NCBI GenBank assembly: GCA_937888665.1
Contig: CALBET010001236.1
Location: 1 to 10,061, forward strand
Reading direction: 5' to 3'
DNA from: an uncultured Acidobacteriota bacterium
GTDB taxonomy: Bacteria > Acidobacteriota > Vicinamibacteria > Vicinamibacterales > UBA8438
DNA length: 10,061 bases
This document shows positions 1 through 7,101 of the stretch, piece after piece. The position numbers and the translations under genes are program-made. The notes below the pieces were generated by a model. The model saw only the letters and a list, made by a program, of their open reading frames with translations. It did no database searches and was not told the DNA's origin. Positions within the stretch are counted from its first letter, which is position 1. Each line of letters begins with the position of its first letter.

Positions 1-29
1 ATACTGCCGGTATTTTCCCTCTTCTCGCC

Positions 30-2522
30 TTGTTCGGCGGGCGCATCACCCGTCTCGGTGCAACGCGCGACTTTCACCACGGGCTGCTAGTGGCCGTCGC
101 GAGCTGTTTCGCGCTGAGTGTCCCGCTGGCCGCGGGAGCTCAGCGGTCGATTCGAGAGCTCGGTCCGGCCGAACCACCCGATGTGGCCACGACCACGGAG
201 CAGTTCGCGGGGGTGCCGCACCAGCGGGAGCTGCCCGGGACTCCCTCCACGGTGCGCGCGGAGGAGTTGGCTTCGCCGGCGACCATCGGCGGGCCGTCTC
301 CGCCATTGCCACCGGAGCTGGTGTCGCGGGACGACCGAGGCCAGGCCACCGTCCGCGCTATCAAGCTCGTCGAGGGCATCCGCCTCGATGGCCGGCTCGA
401 CGAGCCGGTGTATCAGACCATTCCGGCCATCGAGGGGTTCGTCCAGCAGATGCCGAACCAGGGCGCGCCGGGCACGGAAAGGACCGAAGCCTGGGTCATG
501 TTCGACGAGACCCACATTTACGTGAGCGGCCGTCTGTGGGATTCGGCGCCGCCCAGCGAGTGGGTCGCGAACGAACTGCGTCGTGATACCAGCCAGCTGC
601 GCGAGAACGACGGCTTCTGGGTGGCCTTCGACACCTTCTATGATCGGCGGAACGGGGTGGCGTTCTATACGAACCCGCTGGGTGCGCTCGGCGACTTTGC
701 GATTACCAACGAGGGGAATCCCAACACGGACTGGAACCCCGTCTGGGACCTGCGCACGGGTCGGTTCGACGGTGGGTGGACCGTCGAAATGGCGATTCCC
801 TTCAAGTCCCTCCGTTACCGGCCAGGACCGGCGCAGATCTGGGGTCTCCAGCTACGTCGCACGGTGCGCCGGAAGAACGAGCTGGCGTATCTCACGCCGG
901 TGCCGATCTCCGTCGGTCGCCGTGGCATCTTTCGTCTTTCCGATGCGGCAACCCTGGTGGGGCTGGAGGTGCCTGCCGGCGACCACACGCTCGAGCTCAA
1001 GCCCTACGCCATCTCCGGGCTCACAACCGACGTGACGGCGAGCCCGCCGCGGCGGAACGACGTGGACGGCGACGTCGGCGTGGATGTCAAATACGGCATT
1101 ACCCGGAACCTGACGGCCGACCTGACCTACAACACCGACTTTGCCCAGGTTGAGGTGGATGAGCAGCAGGTCAATCTCACCCGCTTCAATCTGTTCTTTC
1201 CAGAGAAGCGCGAGTTCTTTCTCGAAGGCCGTGGCATTTTCGATTTCGCGTTGGGCGAGGGTGCCAACACGCGCGACAGTGCGTTGCGGCAGATCGGTGG
1301 GGGTGGCGTGGGCGGTCGCGGCGTGGGCGTCGCGCCCACGCTGTTCTATTCGCGCCGGATCGGACTCGACAATGGCGCGATCGTCCCGATCATTGGTGGC
1401 GGTCGTGTCACCGGGAAGGTGGGCGCGTTCGATGTCGGAGCGCTCAACATCCAGACCGACGACGAGGTCATCTCCGGCGCCGAGTCGACGAACTTCACCG
1501 TCGTGCGCGTGAAGCGCGACATGCTGCGACGCAGCAGTGTGGGGATGTTGCTGACCAACCGATCCAGGTCCGTCGACGGCGACGGCCAGAGCCGCGCGTA
1601 CGGCGTCGACGGGAACTTTTCGTTCTACGACAACGTGAGCGCGCTCGGCTACGTCGCGAAGACCCAGACGCCCGGACGCAGCGTTGAGGACATGAGCTAC
1701 CAGGGGCAGTTCACCTACGCGGGAGATCGGTACGGGCTCCAGGCGGACCACCTGCTGGTCGAGAAGAATTTCTCACCCGAGGTCGGTTTCATACGCCGCG
1801 ACAATTTCCGCCGGTCGTTCGCGACGGCACGGTTCAGCCCGCGACCGCCATCGATCGACGCCGTCCGACAGTTCCGCCTCGAGGGAAGCTTCGAGTACAT
1901 CCTCGCCGCCGATACCGGGCGCGTGGAAACCCGGCAGTCGCAGCTGGCGTTCTCGACCGAGTTCGAGTCAAGCGACCGTCTGGGCGTCTCGGTGACGGAT
2001 AACTACGAGTTTCTGGTGGAGCCGTTCGAACCGGGTCCCGGAGTGAGGGTGCCAGTCGGCGGCTACGGATTTCGTGACGTGGAGGCCACCTACACGGGCG
2101 GAGCCCAGCGCCGGTTGAGCGGGACGGTGACGGTCCGCCTGGGTGAGTATTTCGGCGGCGATATACGCACGGTCGGTTTCAGTCGTGGTCGGGTGGAGCT
2201 GACGCCACAACTCTCGGTCGAGCCGACCCTGTCGATCAACTGGGTGGATACGCCACAGGGATCCTTTCGCACGGATCTCATCGTGTCCCGGGTGACCTAC
2301 ACGTTTACCCCCCGTCTGTTCTTCGCCGGGCTGATTCAGTACAACTCCGCCACGGACACGGTCAGCAACAACCTGCGGCTTCGGTGGGAATACACGCCCG
2401 GGAGCGAGCTGTTCATCGTCTACACGGAAGACCGCGACAGCGATCCGCTACGGCCTAACCGGTGGTCGGAGTTACGCAACCGCGGGTTCGTGATCAAAGT
2501 GAATCGGCTGTTCCGATTCTGA
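30..2522 (+). CDS. Exported CBM9-like / DUF5916 outer-membrane protein
   Basis: Predicted outer-membrane protein of unknown substrate. Residues about 19-37 form a hydrophobic export signal ending AGA before Gln38, suggesting signal peptidase I cleavage there. A low-complexity linker follows. Residues about 112-315 look like a family 9 carbohydrate-binding fold: it opens with LDGRLDEPVY (119-128) and contains the hallmark FDETHIYVSGRLWD region and MAIPFKSLR. The rest matches the DUF5916 barrel family, with FAQVEVDEQQVNLTRF (371-386) and FFPEKREFFLEG (389-400). The protein ends NRLFRF; a terminal Phe is typical of barrel proteins handled by the BAM machinery. Length (830 aa) suits the family. 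The TTG start at 30 is uncertain: the frame is open to the window edge, no clear ribosome site is visible, and an in-frame GTG lies at 90. V23-A-S-C26 resembles a lipobox, but the hydrophobic run continues past Cys, so a lipoprotein is less likely. Family function is not established; surface binding or transport is inference. Confidence 0.88.
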   Translation: MFGGRITRLGATRDFHHGLLVAVASCFALSVPLAAGAQRSIRELGPAEPPDVATTTEQFAGVPHQRELPGTPSTVRAEELASPATIGGPSPPLPPELVSRDDRGQATVRAIKLVEGIRLDGRLDEPVYQTIPAIEGFVQQMPNQGAPGTERTEAWVMFDETHIYVSGRLWDSAPPSEWVANELRRDTSQLRENDGFWVAFDTFYDRRNGVAFYTNPLGALGDFAITNEGNPNTDWNPVWDLRTGRFDGGWTVEMAIPFKSLRYRPGPAQIWGLQLRRTVRRKNELAYLTPVPISVGRRGIFRLSDAATLVGLEVPAGDHTLELKPYAISGLTTDVTASPPRRNDVDGDVGVDVKYGITRNLTADLTYNTDFAQVEVDEQQVNLTRFNLFFPEKREFFLEGRGIFDFALGEGANTRDSALRQIGGGGVGGRGVGVAPTLFYSRRIGLDNGAIVPIIGGGRVTGKVGAFDVGALNIQTDDEVISGAESTNFTVVRVKRDMLRRSSVGMLLTNRSRSVDGDGQSRAYGVDGNFSFYDNVSALGYVAKTQTPGRSVEDMSYQGQFTYAGDRYGLQADHLLVEKNFSPEVGFIRRDNFRRSFATARFSPRPPSIDAVRQFRLEGSFEYILAADTGRVETRQSQLAFSTEFESSDRLGVSVTDNYEFLVEPFEPGPGVRVPVGGYGFRDVEATYTGGAQRRLSGTVTVRLGEYFGGDIRTVGFSRGRVELTPQLSVEPTLSINWVDTPQGSFRTDLIVSRVTYTFTPRLFFAGLIQYNSATDTVSNNLRLRWEYTPGSELFIVYTEDRDSDPLRPNRWSELRNRGFVIKVNRLFRF

Positions 2523-2547
2523 GTGCCGGCGGCAGGACAGAGTTCAC

Positions 2548-3231
2548 ATGTTTTCGCGATCGGCGCGTGGGCGCCTGACCGACAAGGACCTGGGTCGTTT
2601 CCCGGATGACACGCTCTTTCATGGCGTGGCGCGGGCCGTGTGCCACGCCGGCTGTTTGCCCCGCAAGGAGCTGTACGAGACCTGGGAGATGGCGCGCCGC
2701 GTGCGCCGGCGCTTCCGGGGCGGTCGCGTCGTTGACCTTGGCGCCGGCCACGGCTTGCTGGCCCAAGTGATGTTGCTGCTCGACGGCTCGTCGCCGGACG
2801 CGGTCGTGGTTGACACGACGGTGCCGGCGTCACGGGCGAAAGTGCACGACGCGCTGGTGTCCGCCTGGCCGAGGCTGGCCGGCCGCGTCACCTTCGTCGT
2901 CGGCGCGCTGGAGGAGGCCGACATCCGCGACACGGATATCGTCGTGTCATGTCATGCCTGCGGGGCCCTGACCGACCTGGTGCTTCATCGCGCCGTGGCC
3001 GCGCGGGCGCGGGTGGCGGTGCTCCCGTGTTGCCACGATCTCGATAGGGGCGATACGGGCCGGCTTTCGGGCTGGGTGGACGGCCCGCTGGCTATCGATA
3101 TCCAGCGGGCCACACGTCTGACCCAGCAGGGCTATCGCATCTGGACGTCCGCGCTGCCCGCCGAGATCACGGCCAAGAACCGTCTGTTACTTGGCGCCCC
3201 TGCCCAGGTGGCCCCGGTCGACGGGTCCTGA
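2548..3231 (+). CDS. SAM-dependent methyltransferase (Methyltransf_32-like)
   Basis: Small cytosolic class I methyltransferase of 227 aa. Motif I for S-adenosylmethionine binding is VVDLGAGHG (61-69), followed by the acidic strand end VVVDT (86-90). CHACGALTD (135-143) and LPCCHDL (159-165) resemble the HxCG..TD and PCC signatures of the Methyltransf_32 group, which includes GSTCD-like and TRM13-like proteins. Substrate is unknown; RNA is a guess from those relatives. Cysteines are notable: C32, C36, C135, C138, C161 and C162. The ATG at 2548 is 25 nt after the preceding stop, with a modest AGGA about 10 nt upstream, so co-transcription with the barrel gene is plausible. The C-terminus (ITAKNRLLLGAP) looks complete for the family, so the gene appears intact even though its neighbour downstream does not. 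Class assignment is firm; specific function is unknown. Confidence 0.82.
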   Translation: MFSRSARGRLTDKDLGRFPDDTLFHGVARAVCHAGCLPRKELYETWEMARRVRRRFRGGRVVDLGAGHGLLAQVMLLLDGSSPDAVVVDTTVPASRAKVHDALVSAWPRLAGRVTFVVGALEEADIRDTDIVVSCHACGALTDLVLHRAVAARARVAVLPCCHDLDRGDTGRLSGWVDGPLAIDIQRATRLTQQGYRIWTSALPAEITAKNRLLLGAPAQVAPVDGS

Positions 3232-4045
3232 CGGACCCGGGTGGTCGCTCCCGCCTCCCCTCGGCTCGCTCCTGCGTGCGAGCGCGAGTCAGCCAGTGTA
3301 CGCTGGGATGTACGCCGACTGCCCGGACATGACCACCGATGGTTTCCGAGCGTATGGCATCAGCCTACGCCCTGGGAGCGGAGGCACGCATGACTTGTAT
3401 GTGGTGCGCCACGGAGAGCGCGAAGCGGTCGAGGTCTTCGAGGTGGACGCGCGCGGCGCGACGCCGAGCCTCACGTGGACCGGCTGCGCGGTGGCGCCGG
3501 ACGGTCTGGGCCTGAACGCGGTTGTGGCGTTACCGGATGGCGGGTTCGCGGCGACCAGCCCACGGACGCGTGATATCTGGGAGTGGCACGCCGACACGGC
3601 ATGGGTACGCGTGCCCGGCAGTGAGGACATCGGTCCGAATGGGATCGAAGTGTCTCGCGACGGGCGCTGGTTCTTGGTGGCCGGCTATGCGAGTCAGTCG
3701 GTCATCAAGCTGTCTCGCGGCCAAACGCCGGTCCAACAAGACCGGGTCGAGGTGGGGTTCAACATCGACAACGTGCACTGGGCGCCAGACGGCACGCTGC
3801 TGGCGGCCGGGCACACTGCCCCGAGCCCGACCGGCGTTGGCGACTGTATTGCTCGCCGAGGCTGCGAGGGGATCGTGTCGTTTATGGCTCGCGTCGACAC
3901 GGACGCCATGACGCAACGCCAGATCTTCCGTTATCCCACCGACGAACGGTTGATTCTCGGCACCACCGCCATCGAGGTGGGCGACGAACTGTGGGTCGGC
4001 CAGGTCGCGGGCGGGACCCACATCGTCAGGGTCCCGCTACGCTGA
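3191..4045 (+). CDS. SMP-30/gluconolactonase-like beta-propeller, N-terminally truncated
   Basis: Propeller-fold protein related to SMP-30/gluconolactonase and paraoxonase-like arylesterases. Recognisable pieces are HDLYVVRHGEREAVEVFEVD (67-86), LNAVVALPDGGFAAT (108-122), GPNGIEVSRDGRW (148-160) and NIDNVHWAPDGTLLAAG (191-207), each a blade-like repeat. N150 and D193 are candidates for the metal-binding Asn and Asp of the family. Homology seems to begin only near residue 36-45. Full-length relatives, as I recall them, carry roughly 80-100 more residues upstream, including the first blade with its metal-ligand Glu (a P-E-D-L type motif) and usually a signal peptide. Residues 1-35 are Pro/Ser/Arg-rich and overlap the upstream methyltransferase by 41 nt from a TTG start, so they are probably not real protein. 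More credible starts are GTG at 3296 or ATG at 3308, which give about 249 or 245 aa. No frameshifts interrupt the remainder. It may be a decaying gene, or a short protein of unknown activity. Confidence 0.68.
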   Translation: MAPLPRWPRSTGPDGPGWSLPPPLGSLLRASASQPVYAGMYADCPDMTTDGFRAYGISLRPGSGGTHDLYVVRHGEREAVEVFEVDARGATPSLTWTGCAVAPDGLGLNAVVALPDGGFAATSPRTRDIWEWHADTAWVRVPGSEDIGPNGIEVSRDGRWFLVAGYASQSVIKLSRGQTPVQQDRVEVGFNIDNVHWAPDGTLLAAGHTAPSPTGVGDCIARRGCEGIVSFMARVDTDAMTQRQIFRYPTDERLILGTTAIEVGDELWVGQVAGGTHIVRVPLR

Positions 4046-4095
4046 CGGGGCTTCCGGGCCGGCCACTGAGCGCTCATCGCCCACCCCGGCGACGC

Positions 4096-4155
4096 CGGCA
4101 CCCGGCTCCGTGCCGTGGCCTTCAGGCCTGCGCGGCAAGGCTGAAGCCTTGCCGC
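4096..4155. repeat. Cluster of short palindromes, REP-like, between convergent genes
   Basis: Three adjacent inverted repeats lie between the stops of the propeller gene and rocD. CGGCAC/GTGCCG forms a 6-bp stem at 4096-4115 with an 8-nt loop. GGCC-TTCA-GGCC lies at 4117-4128. The strongest is a perfect 10-bp stem, GCGGCAAGGC/GCCTTGCCGC, at 4132-4155 with a TGAA loop. The loops TTCA and TGAA are reverse complements and both sit between GGC/GCC-type arms, so the last two look like a related pair in opposite orientation, as in REP doublets. No run of T follows on either side, so a standard intrinsic terminator is not supported, though a folded barrier ending both convergent transcripts is possible. 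The rest of the gap 4046-4282 shows nothing recognisable. Confidence 0.5.
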
Positions 4156-4282
4156 ACGCTTGACCGGGCGGTGAGTCCCGCCAGTGGACCGCTCACGTCG
4201 ATGAAATCGCCGCGCTGCTCGCACCGGACCCCGGCGGCGGCGCCCAGCGCGACACTCCTTGAGTCAAGAGGGACACGATGGA

Positions 4283-5503
4283 TCAGCCGAGCTGCGCGAA
4301 CACCCGACGGATGCGGTCGACGGCCCAGTCGACCTCCTCTCGGGTGATGACGAGTGGGGGAGCGAATCGGATGACGTGCTCGTGCGTTTCCTTGCAGAGC
4401 AGACCCTGCGCCTGGAGGCGCTCGCAGTACTGGCGGGCGCCACCGGCCTCCGCGTGAAGCTCTACCGCCACCCAGAGACCCCGGCCCCGCACCTCACGGA
4501 TACTCGGGCTGTCGATACCCTGCAGCTGCTCAAGGAGATAGGTCCCCTGGGCGGCCGAGTTCTCCACCATCCGTTCCTCGGTCAGCACCCGAAGCGCCTC
4601 GCGAGCAACCGCGCAGCCCAGCGGGTTCCCGCCGAACGTCGACCCGTGGTCGCCCGGTCCGAAGACCCCCATCGGTTCGTCGCCGGCGAGCACGGCCGAC
4701 ACCGGATAACAGCCGCCCGCGAGCGCCTTTCCCACGATGACCGCGTCCGGCCGGATCCCCTCGTGCTCGAAGGCGAACAGACGCCCCGTCCGTCCGAGCC
4801 CGCTCTGGATTTCGTCGAGTATGAGTAACACGCCGTGCTCGCGGCAGGCTGTTTCGAGGTCTCTCAGATACCCGTCTGGAGGGATGATGACCCCGGCTTC
4901 CCCCTGAATCGGTTCGATCAGGACCGCCGCCACGTTCGGGTGCAACGCTCGACGGACCGCGTCGATGTCGCCAAAGGGCAGGCAGCGGAAGCCGGGGGTG
5001 AATGGGCCAAAGCCGTCCTTGTAGTGCTCGTCCGTCGAGAACCCGACGACGGTCGTCGTGCGCCCGTGGAAGTTGTTGGAGAAGACGAGGATCTCGGCCT
5101 GATTTGCCGGCACGCCCTTGACCGTGTACGCCCACTTGCGCGCCATCTTGATCGCCGTCTCCACCGCCTCGACTCCGGTGTTCATCGGCAGCACGCGCGG
5201 AAACCCGGTGAGGGCCGCGACCTCTTCGTAGAAGGGGCCGAGCTGGTCGTTCCGGAACGCGCGCGACGTGAGCGTGAGGCGCTCCGCCTGACGGCGTAGC
5301 GCGGCGACGATACGCGGATGGCAGTGCCCCTGATTCACGGCCGAGTACGCGGCCAGACAGTCGAGGTAGCGGTTCCCGTCAACGTCCCAGACCCAGATTC
5401 CTGCGCCGCGCGTGATGACGACATCGAGCGGGCGGTAGTTCTGGGCGCCGAAGCGCTCCTCGAGTGCGATGAGGTGGTCTGCGTCGGTGGTGGTCGCGTC
5501 CAT
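4283..5503 (-). CDS. rocD: Ornithine aminotransferase
   Basis: Pyridoxal-phosphate enzyme converting ornithine and 2-oxoglutarate to glutamate-5-semialdehyde and glutamate, in cytosolic arginine/ornithine catabolism and proline interconversion. Family signatures of class III aminotransferases of the ornithine type (406-aa numbering) are the entry segment LEERFGAQNYRPLDVV, the PLP-phosphate region MNTGVEA (N108), NNFHGRT near 143-149, EPIQGEAGV (E197), LILDEIQSGLGRTG with the PLP-binding Asp at D230, and GKALAGG with the Schiff-base lysine K259. HGSTFGGNPLGCA and a C-terminal HVIRFAPPLVI are also typical. The ATG at 5503 is chosen because homology begins right after it and GGAGG lies about 12 nt upstream. 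An in-frame ATG at 5578 would add 25 unlikely residues and overlap the preceding gene. It is the last gene of a minus-strand group, 47 nt after the synthase-like gene, so co-transcription is likely. Length and motifs suggest an intact enzyme. Confidence 0.95.
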   Translation of the reverse strand: MDATTTDADHLIALEERFGAQNYRPLDVVITRGAGIWVWDVDGNRYLDCLAAYSAVNQGHCHPRIVAALRRQAERLTLTSRAFRNDQLGPFYEEVAALTGFPRVLPMNTGVEAVETAIKMARKWAYTVKGVPANQAEILVFSNNFHGRTTTVVGFSTDEHYKDGFGPFTPGFRCLPFGDIDAVRRALHPNVAAVLIEPIQGEAGVIIPPDGYLRDLETACREHGVLLILDEIQSGLGRTGRLFAFEHEGIRPDAVIVGKALAGGCYPVSAVLAGDEPMGVFGPGDHGSTFGGNPLGCAVAREALRVLTEERMVENSAAQGTYLLEQLQGIDSPSIREVRGRGLWVAVELHAEAGGARQYCERLQAQGLLCKETHEHVIRFAPPLVITREEVDWAVDRIRRVFAQLG

Positions 5504-5550
5504 GCGCGTCGTGCGCCTCCAAGAGGTGAGCGGTGAGGTCGGCGTAGCCG

Positions 5551-7101
5551 CTATGGATACGTGTCGAACGCCCACCACTCTGTGGACATGTTGTCATCGG
5601 TGATGATGGTCTCGTCCATCGTGCGGGCGAGGATGCGGGTACGGTCTTCCCAGGTGGGACCGCCGCGCCAGGTGTCCTGAGCCAGGATCTCGTCGAGGAC
5701 CCCGACATCAAGGAGCGGATCGATCACGTGCCTCCCCTGGATGGTCCACGCCTCGAGGCTGTTCCGCCAACGGTCAGGATCCCACGTAATGGGATCGAAT
5801 CCGGCGATCATCATGTTCTGGTAACGCAGCGCGTACGGGAAGACGGTGCTCACCGTCTTTTGGGCTGCGGTGGATTGGGTGGAGTTCAAGTAGATGACTC
5901 CGCCCGGATTCAGATGCTGGCCGGTCAGCTCCAGATACTCGCGGGAGAGGAGGTTGGCGGCGTGCGCCCGCCAGTAGACGATCGTGTTCTGGACGATCAC
6001 ATCGAACGACCGCGTGGTGTGGTTCAGATACCGACGACCGTCGTCGATGATGATCTCCACCTTCGGGTGGTCGACCGACGGCGCCACCAGCGGCGTGCGC
6101 CGCATGATTTCAACGTAGCCGCCATTGATCTCGACGACGGTGATGCTGCGCACGTCGTCGAGATTCGAGAGCACCTCGAGCCACGAGCCGGATCCGAGCC
6201 CGATCATGAGGATGTCGCGGGGGGCGGGGTGAAACCCTGGAATCATGTAGGCTCGGAGCACCCGATTGGTGTCCTGGTCGGGTCTGGGGTCGACGTTCAT
6301 TTGCCCGTCGTATGAGCCACCTCCGTAGACGGTGCCGCTCTCGCTCAAGTTGACGACCCCACTCCGGTTCTCGACGGTGTGGGCGAACAAGAGTCCCGCG
6401 TTGTAGTCGTCCTGATAGAGCAGCTTCTCGTAGAGGGCGGCGTACAAAGTCGGCGACGACGAGATGACCGCGACCGCGATCAGCGCATAGCTGGCGCCGA
6501 TCGCCCGTCGCGCCTGGGGCTGCGTGACCGCGGCGGCCATCAGCAAACAGCTCATGGCCACGCCCAGCAACACCAGCCCGAGGTTCAGCACACGGAGCGA
6601 CAGCACGTCGAGAAGCCACAGCCCTGTCGCCAGGCTGCCAATGGTCGACCCGATGATGTTGGCGACATACAGGTATGACAGACGAGCGCCGGCATTCTGG
6701 TCGGCCGGAATCGCGTAGTGGGAGAGGAGCGGGAATCCGGTGCCGAGGCCGGCGGCGGCCAGCGCGAAGAACGGCAACATCTGATCGGGGTCCAGGCCGC
6801 GGGCGCTGATCAGCTCGGCGGTCAGCGGCACCACCAGAAACGCGGCGACGTTGCCGACCAGGAAGAACAGCCCCACGAAGAACAGGGGGTCGGCGTCCTG
6901 CTCGGTGTCGGTGCGGTCGCAGTAGTTGCGTGCGAACAACGCGCCGAGGGCAAGCCCGGTCAGATACGCGCTCAAGAGAAAGCCGAACGACTTGGGTTCG
7001 CCTTCAGTCGCAAACCCGTAGACCCGAATCCACAGGATTTCGTACGACAGCGCGATGAAGCCGCTGAGCGAGGCGACGACCAGCGCGATCAGGAGTTTCA
7101 C
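5551..7101 (-). CDS. Membrane protein with spermidine-synthase-like domain (C-terminal half of a split fused synthase)
   Basis: 516-aa protein from GTG at 7101. About seven hydrophobic segments occupy residues 1-225, opening with SGFIALSYEILWIR (13-26), a motif of the MFS-like membrane part of fused spermidine synthases. A soluble Rossmann domain follows: ILMIGLGSGSWLEVL (297-311) is the nucleotide loop, VVEIN (322-326) carries the ribose-binding acid E324, and IIDDGRRYL (351-359) is the adenine-binding region. True aminopropyltransferases next show a D-(S/T)-(S/T)-D-P catalytic motif; here the strand reads FDVIVQNTIVYWRAH (366-380), with no acidic residue at that place. Spermidine synthesis is therefore doubtful, although the fold is clear. 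The GTG overlaps the preceding TGA as GTGA, pointing to translational coupling. The frame stays open upstream to 7413, but that extension is Arg/Gly-rich shadow of the preceding gene. Substrate and function are unknown; an inner-membrane enzyme or transporter-like protein is inferred. Confidence 0.82.
   Translation of the reverse strand: MKLLIALVVASLSGFIALSYEILWIRVYGFATEGEPKSFGFLLSAYLTGLALGALFARNYCDRTDTEQDADPLFFVGLFFLVGNVAAFLVVPLTAELISARGLDPDQMLPFFALAAAGLGTGFPLLSHYAIPADQNAGARLSYLYVANIIGSTIGSLATGLWLLDVLSLRVLNLGLVLLGVAMSCLLMAAAVTQPQARRAIGASYALIAVAVISSSPTLYAALYEKLLYQDDYNAGLLFAHTVENRSGVVNLSESGTVYGGGSYDGQMNVDPRPDQDTNRVLRAYMIPGFHPAPRDILMIGLGSGSWLEVLSNLDDVRSITVVEINGGYVEIMRRTPLVAPSVDHPKVEIIIDDGRRYLNHTTRSFDVIVQNTIVYWRAHAANLLSREYLELTGQHLNPGGVIYLNSTQSTAAQKTVSTVFPYALRYQNMMIAGFDPITWDPDRWRNSLEAWTIQGRHVIDPLLDVGVLDEILAQDTWRGGPTWEDRTRILARTMDETIITDDNMSTEWWAFDTYP
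7098..7101 (-). other. GTGA stop/start overlap between the two synthase halves
   Basis: Read on the minus strand, GTGA contains the TGA stop of the 198-aa membrane protein and the GTG start of the 516-aa protein. Such 4-nt overlaps usually permit termination-reinitiation, giving coupled and roughly stoichiometric synthesis. A GGAG lies about 11 nt before the GTG, inside the upstream gene. No obvious slippery heptamer was seen nearby, so programmed frameshifting is not specifically supported. Confidence 0.75.

Noticed and set aside
852..1751. 299-codon frame antisense to the DUF5916 gene
   Set aside because: No family motif and biased low-complexity composition; the plus strand frame is clearly the coding one.
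4132..4155. Hairpin as an intrinsic terminator
   Set aside because: The stem is perfect, but no T-rich tract follows on either strand, so a canonical terminator cannot be claimed; kept as a REP-like palindrome.
5504..5578. N-terminal extension of RocD to the ATG at 5578
   Set aside because: It overlaps the preceding gene and does not look like the family N-terminus; the ATG at 5503 has a nearby GGAGG and fits family length.
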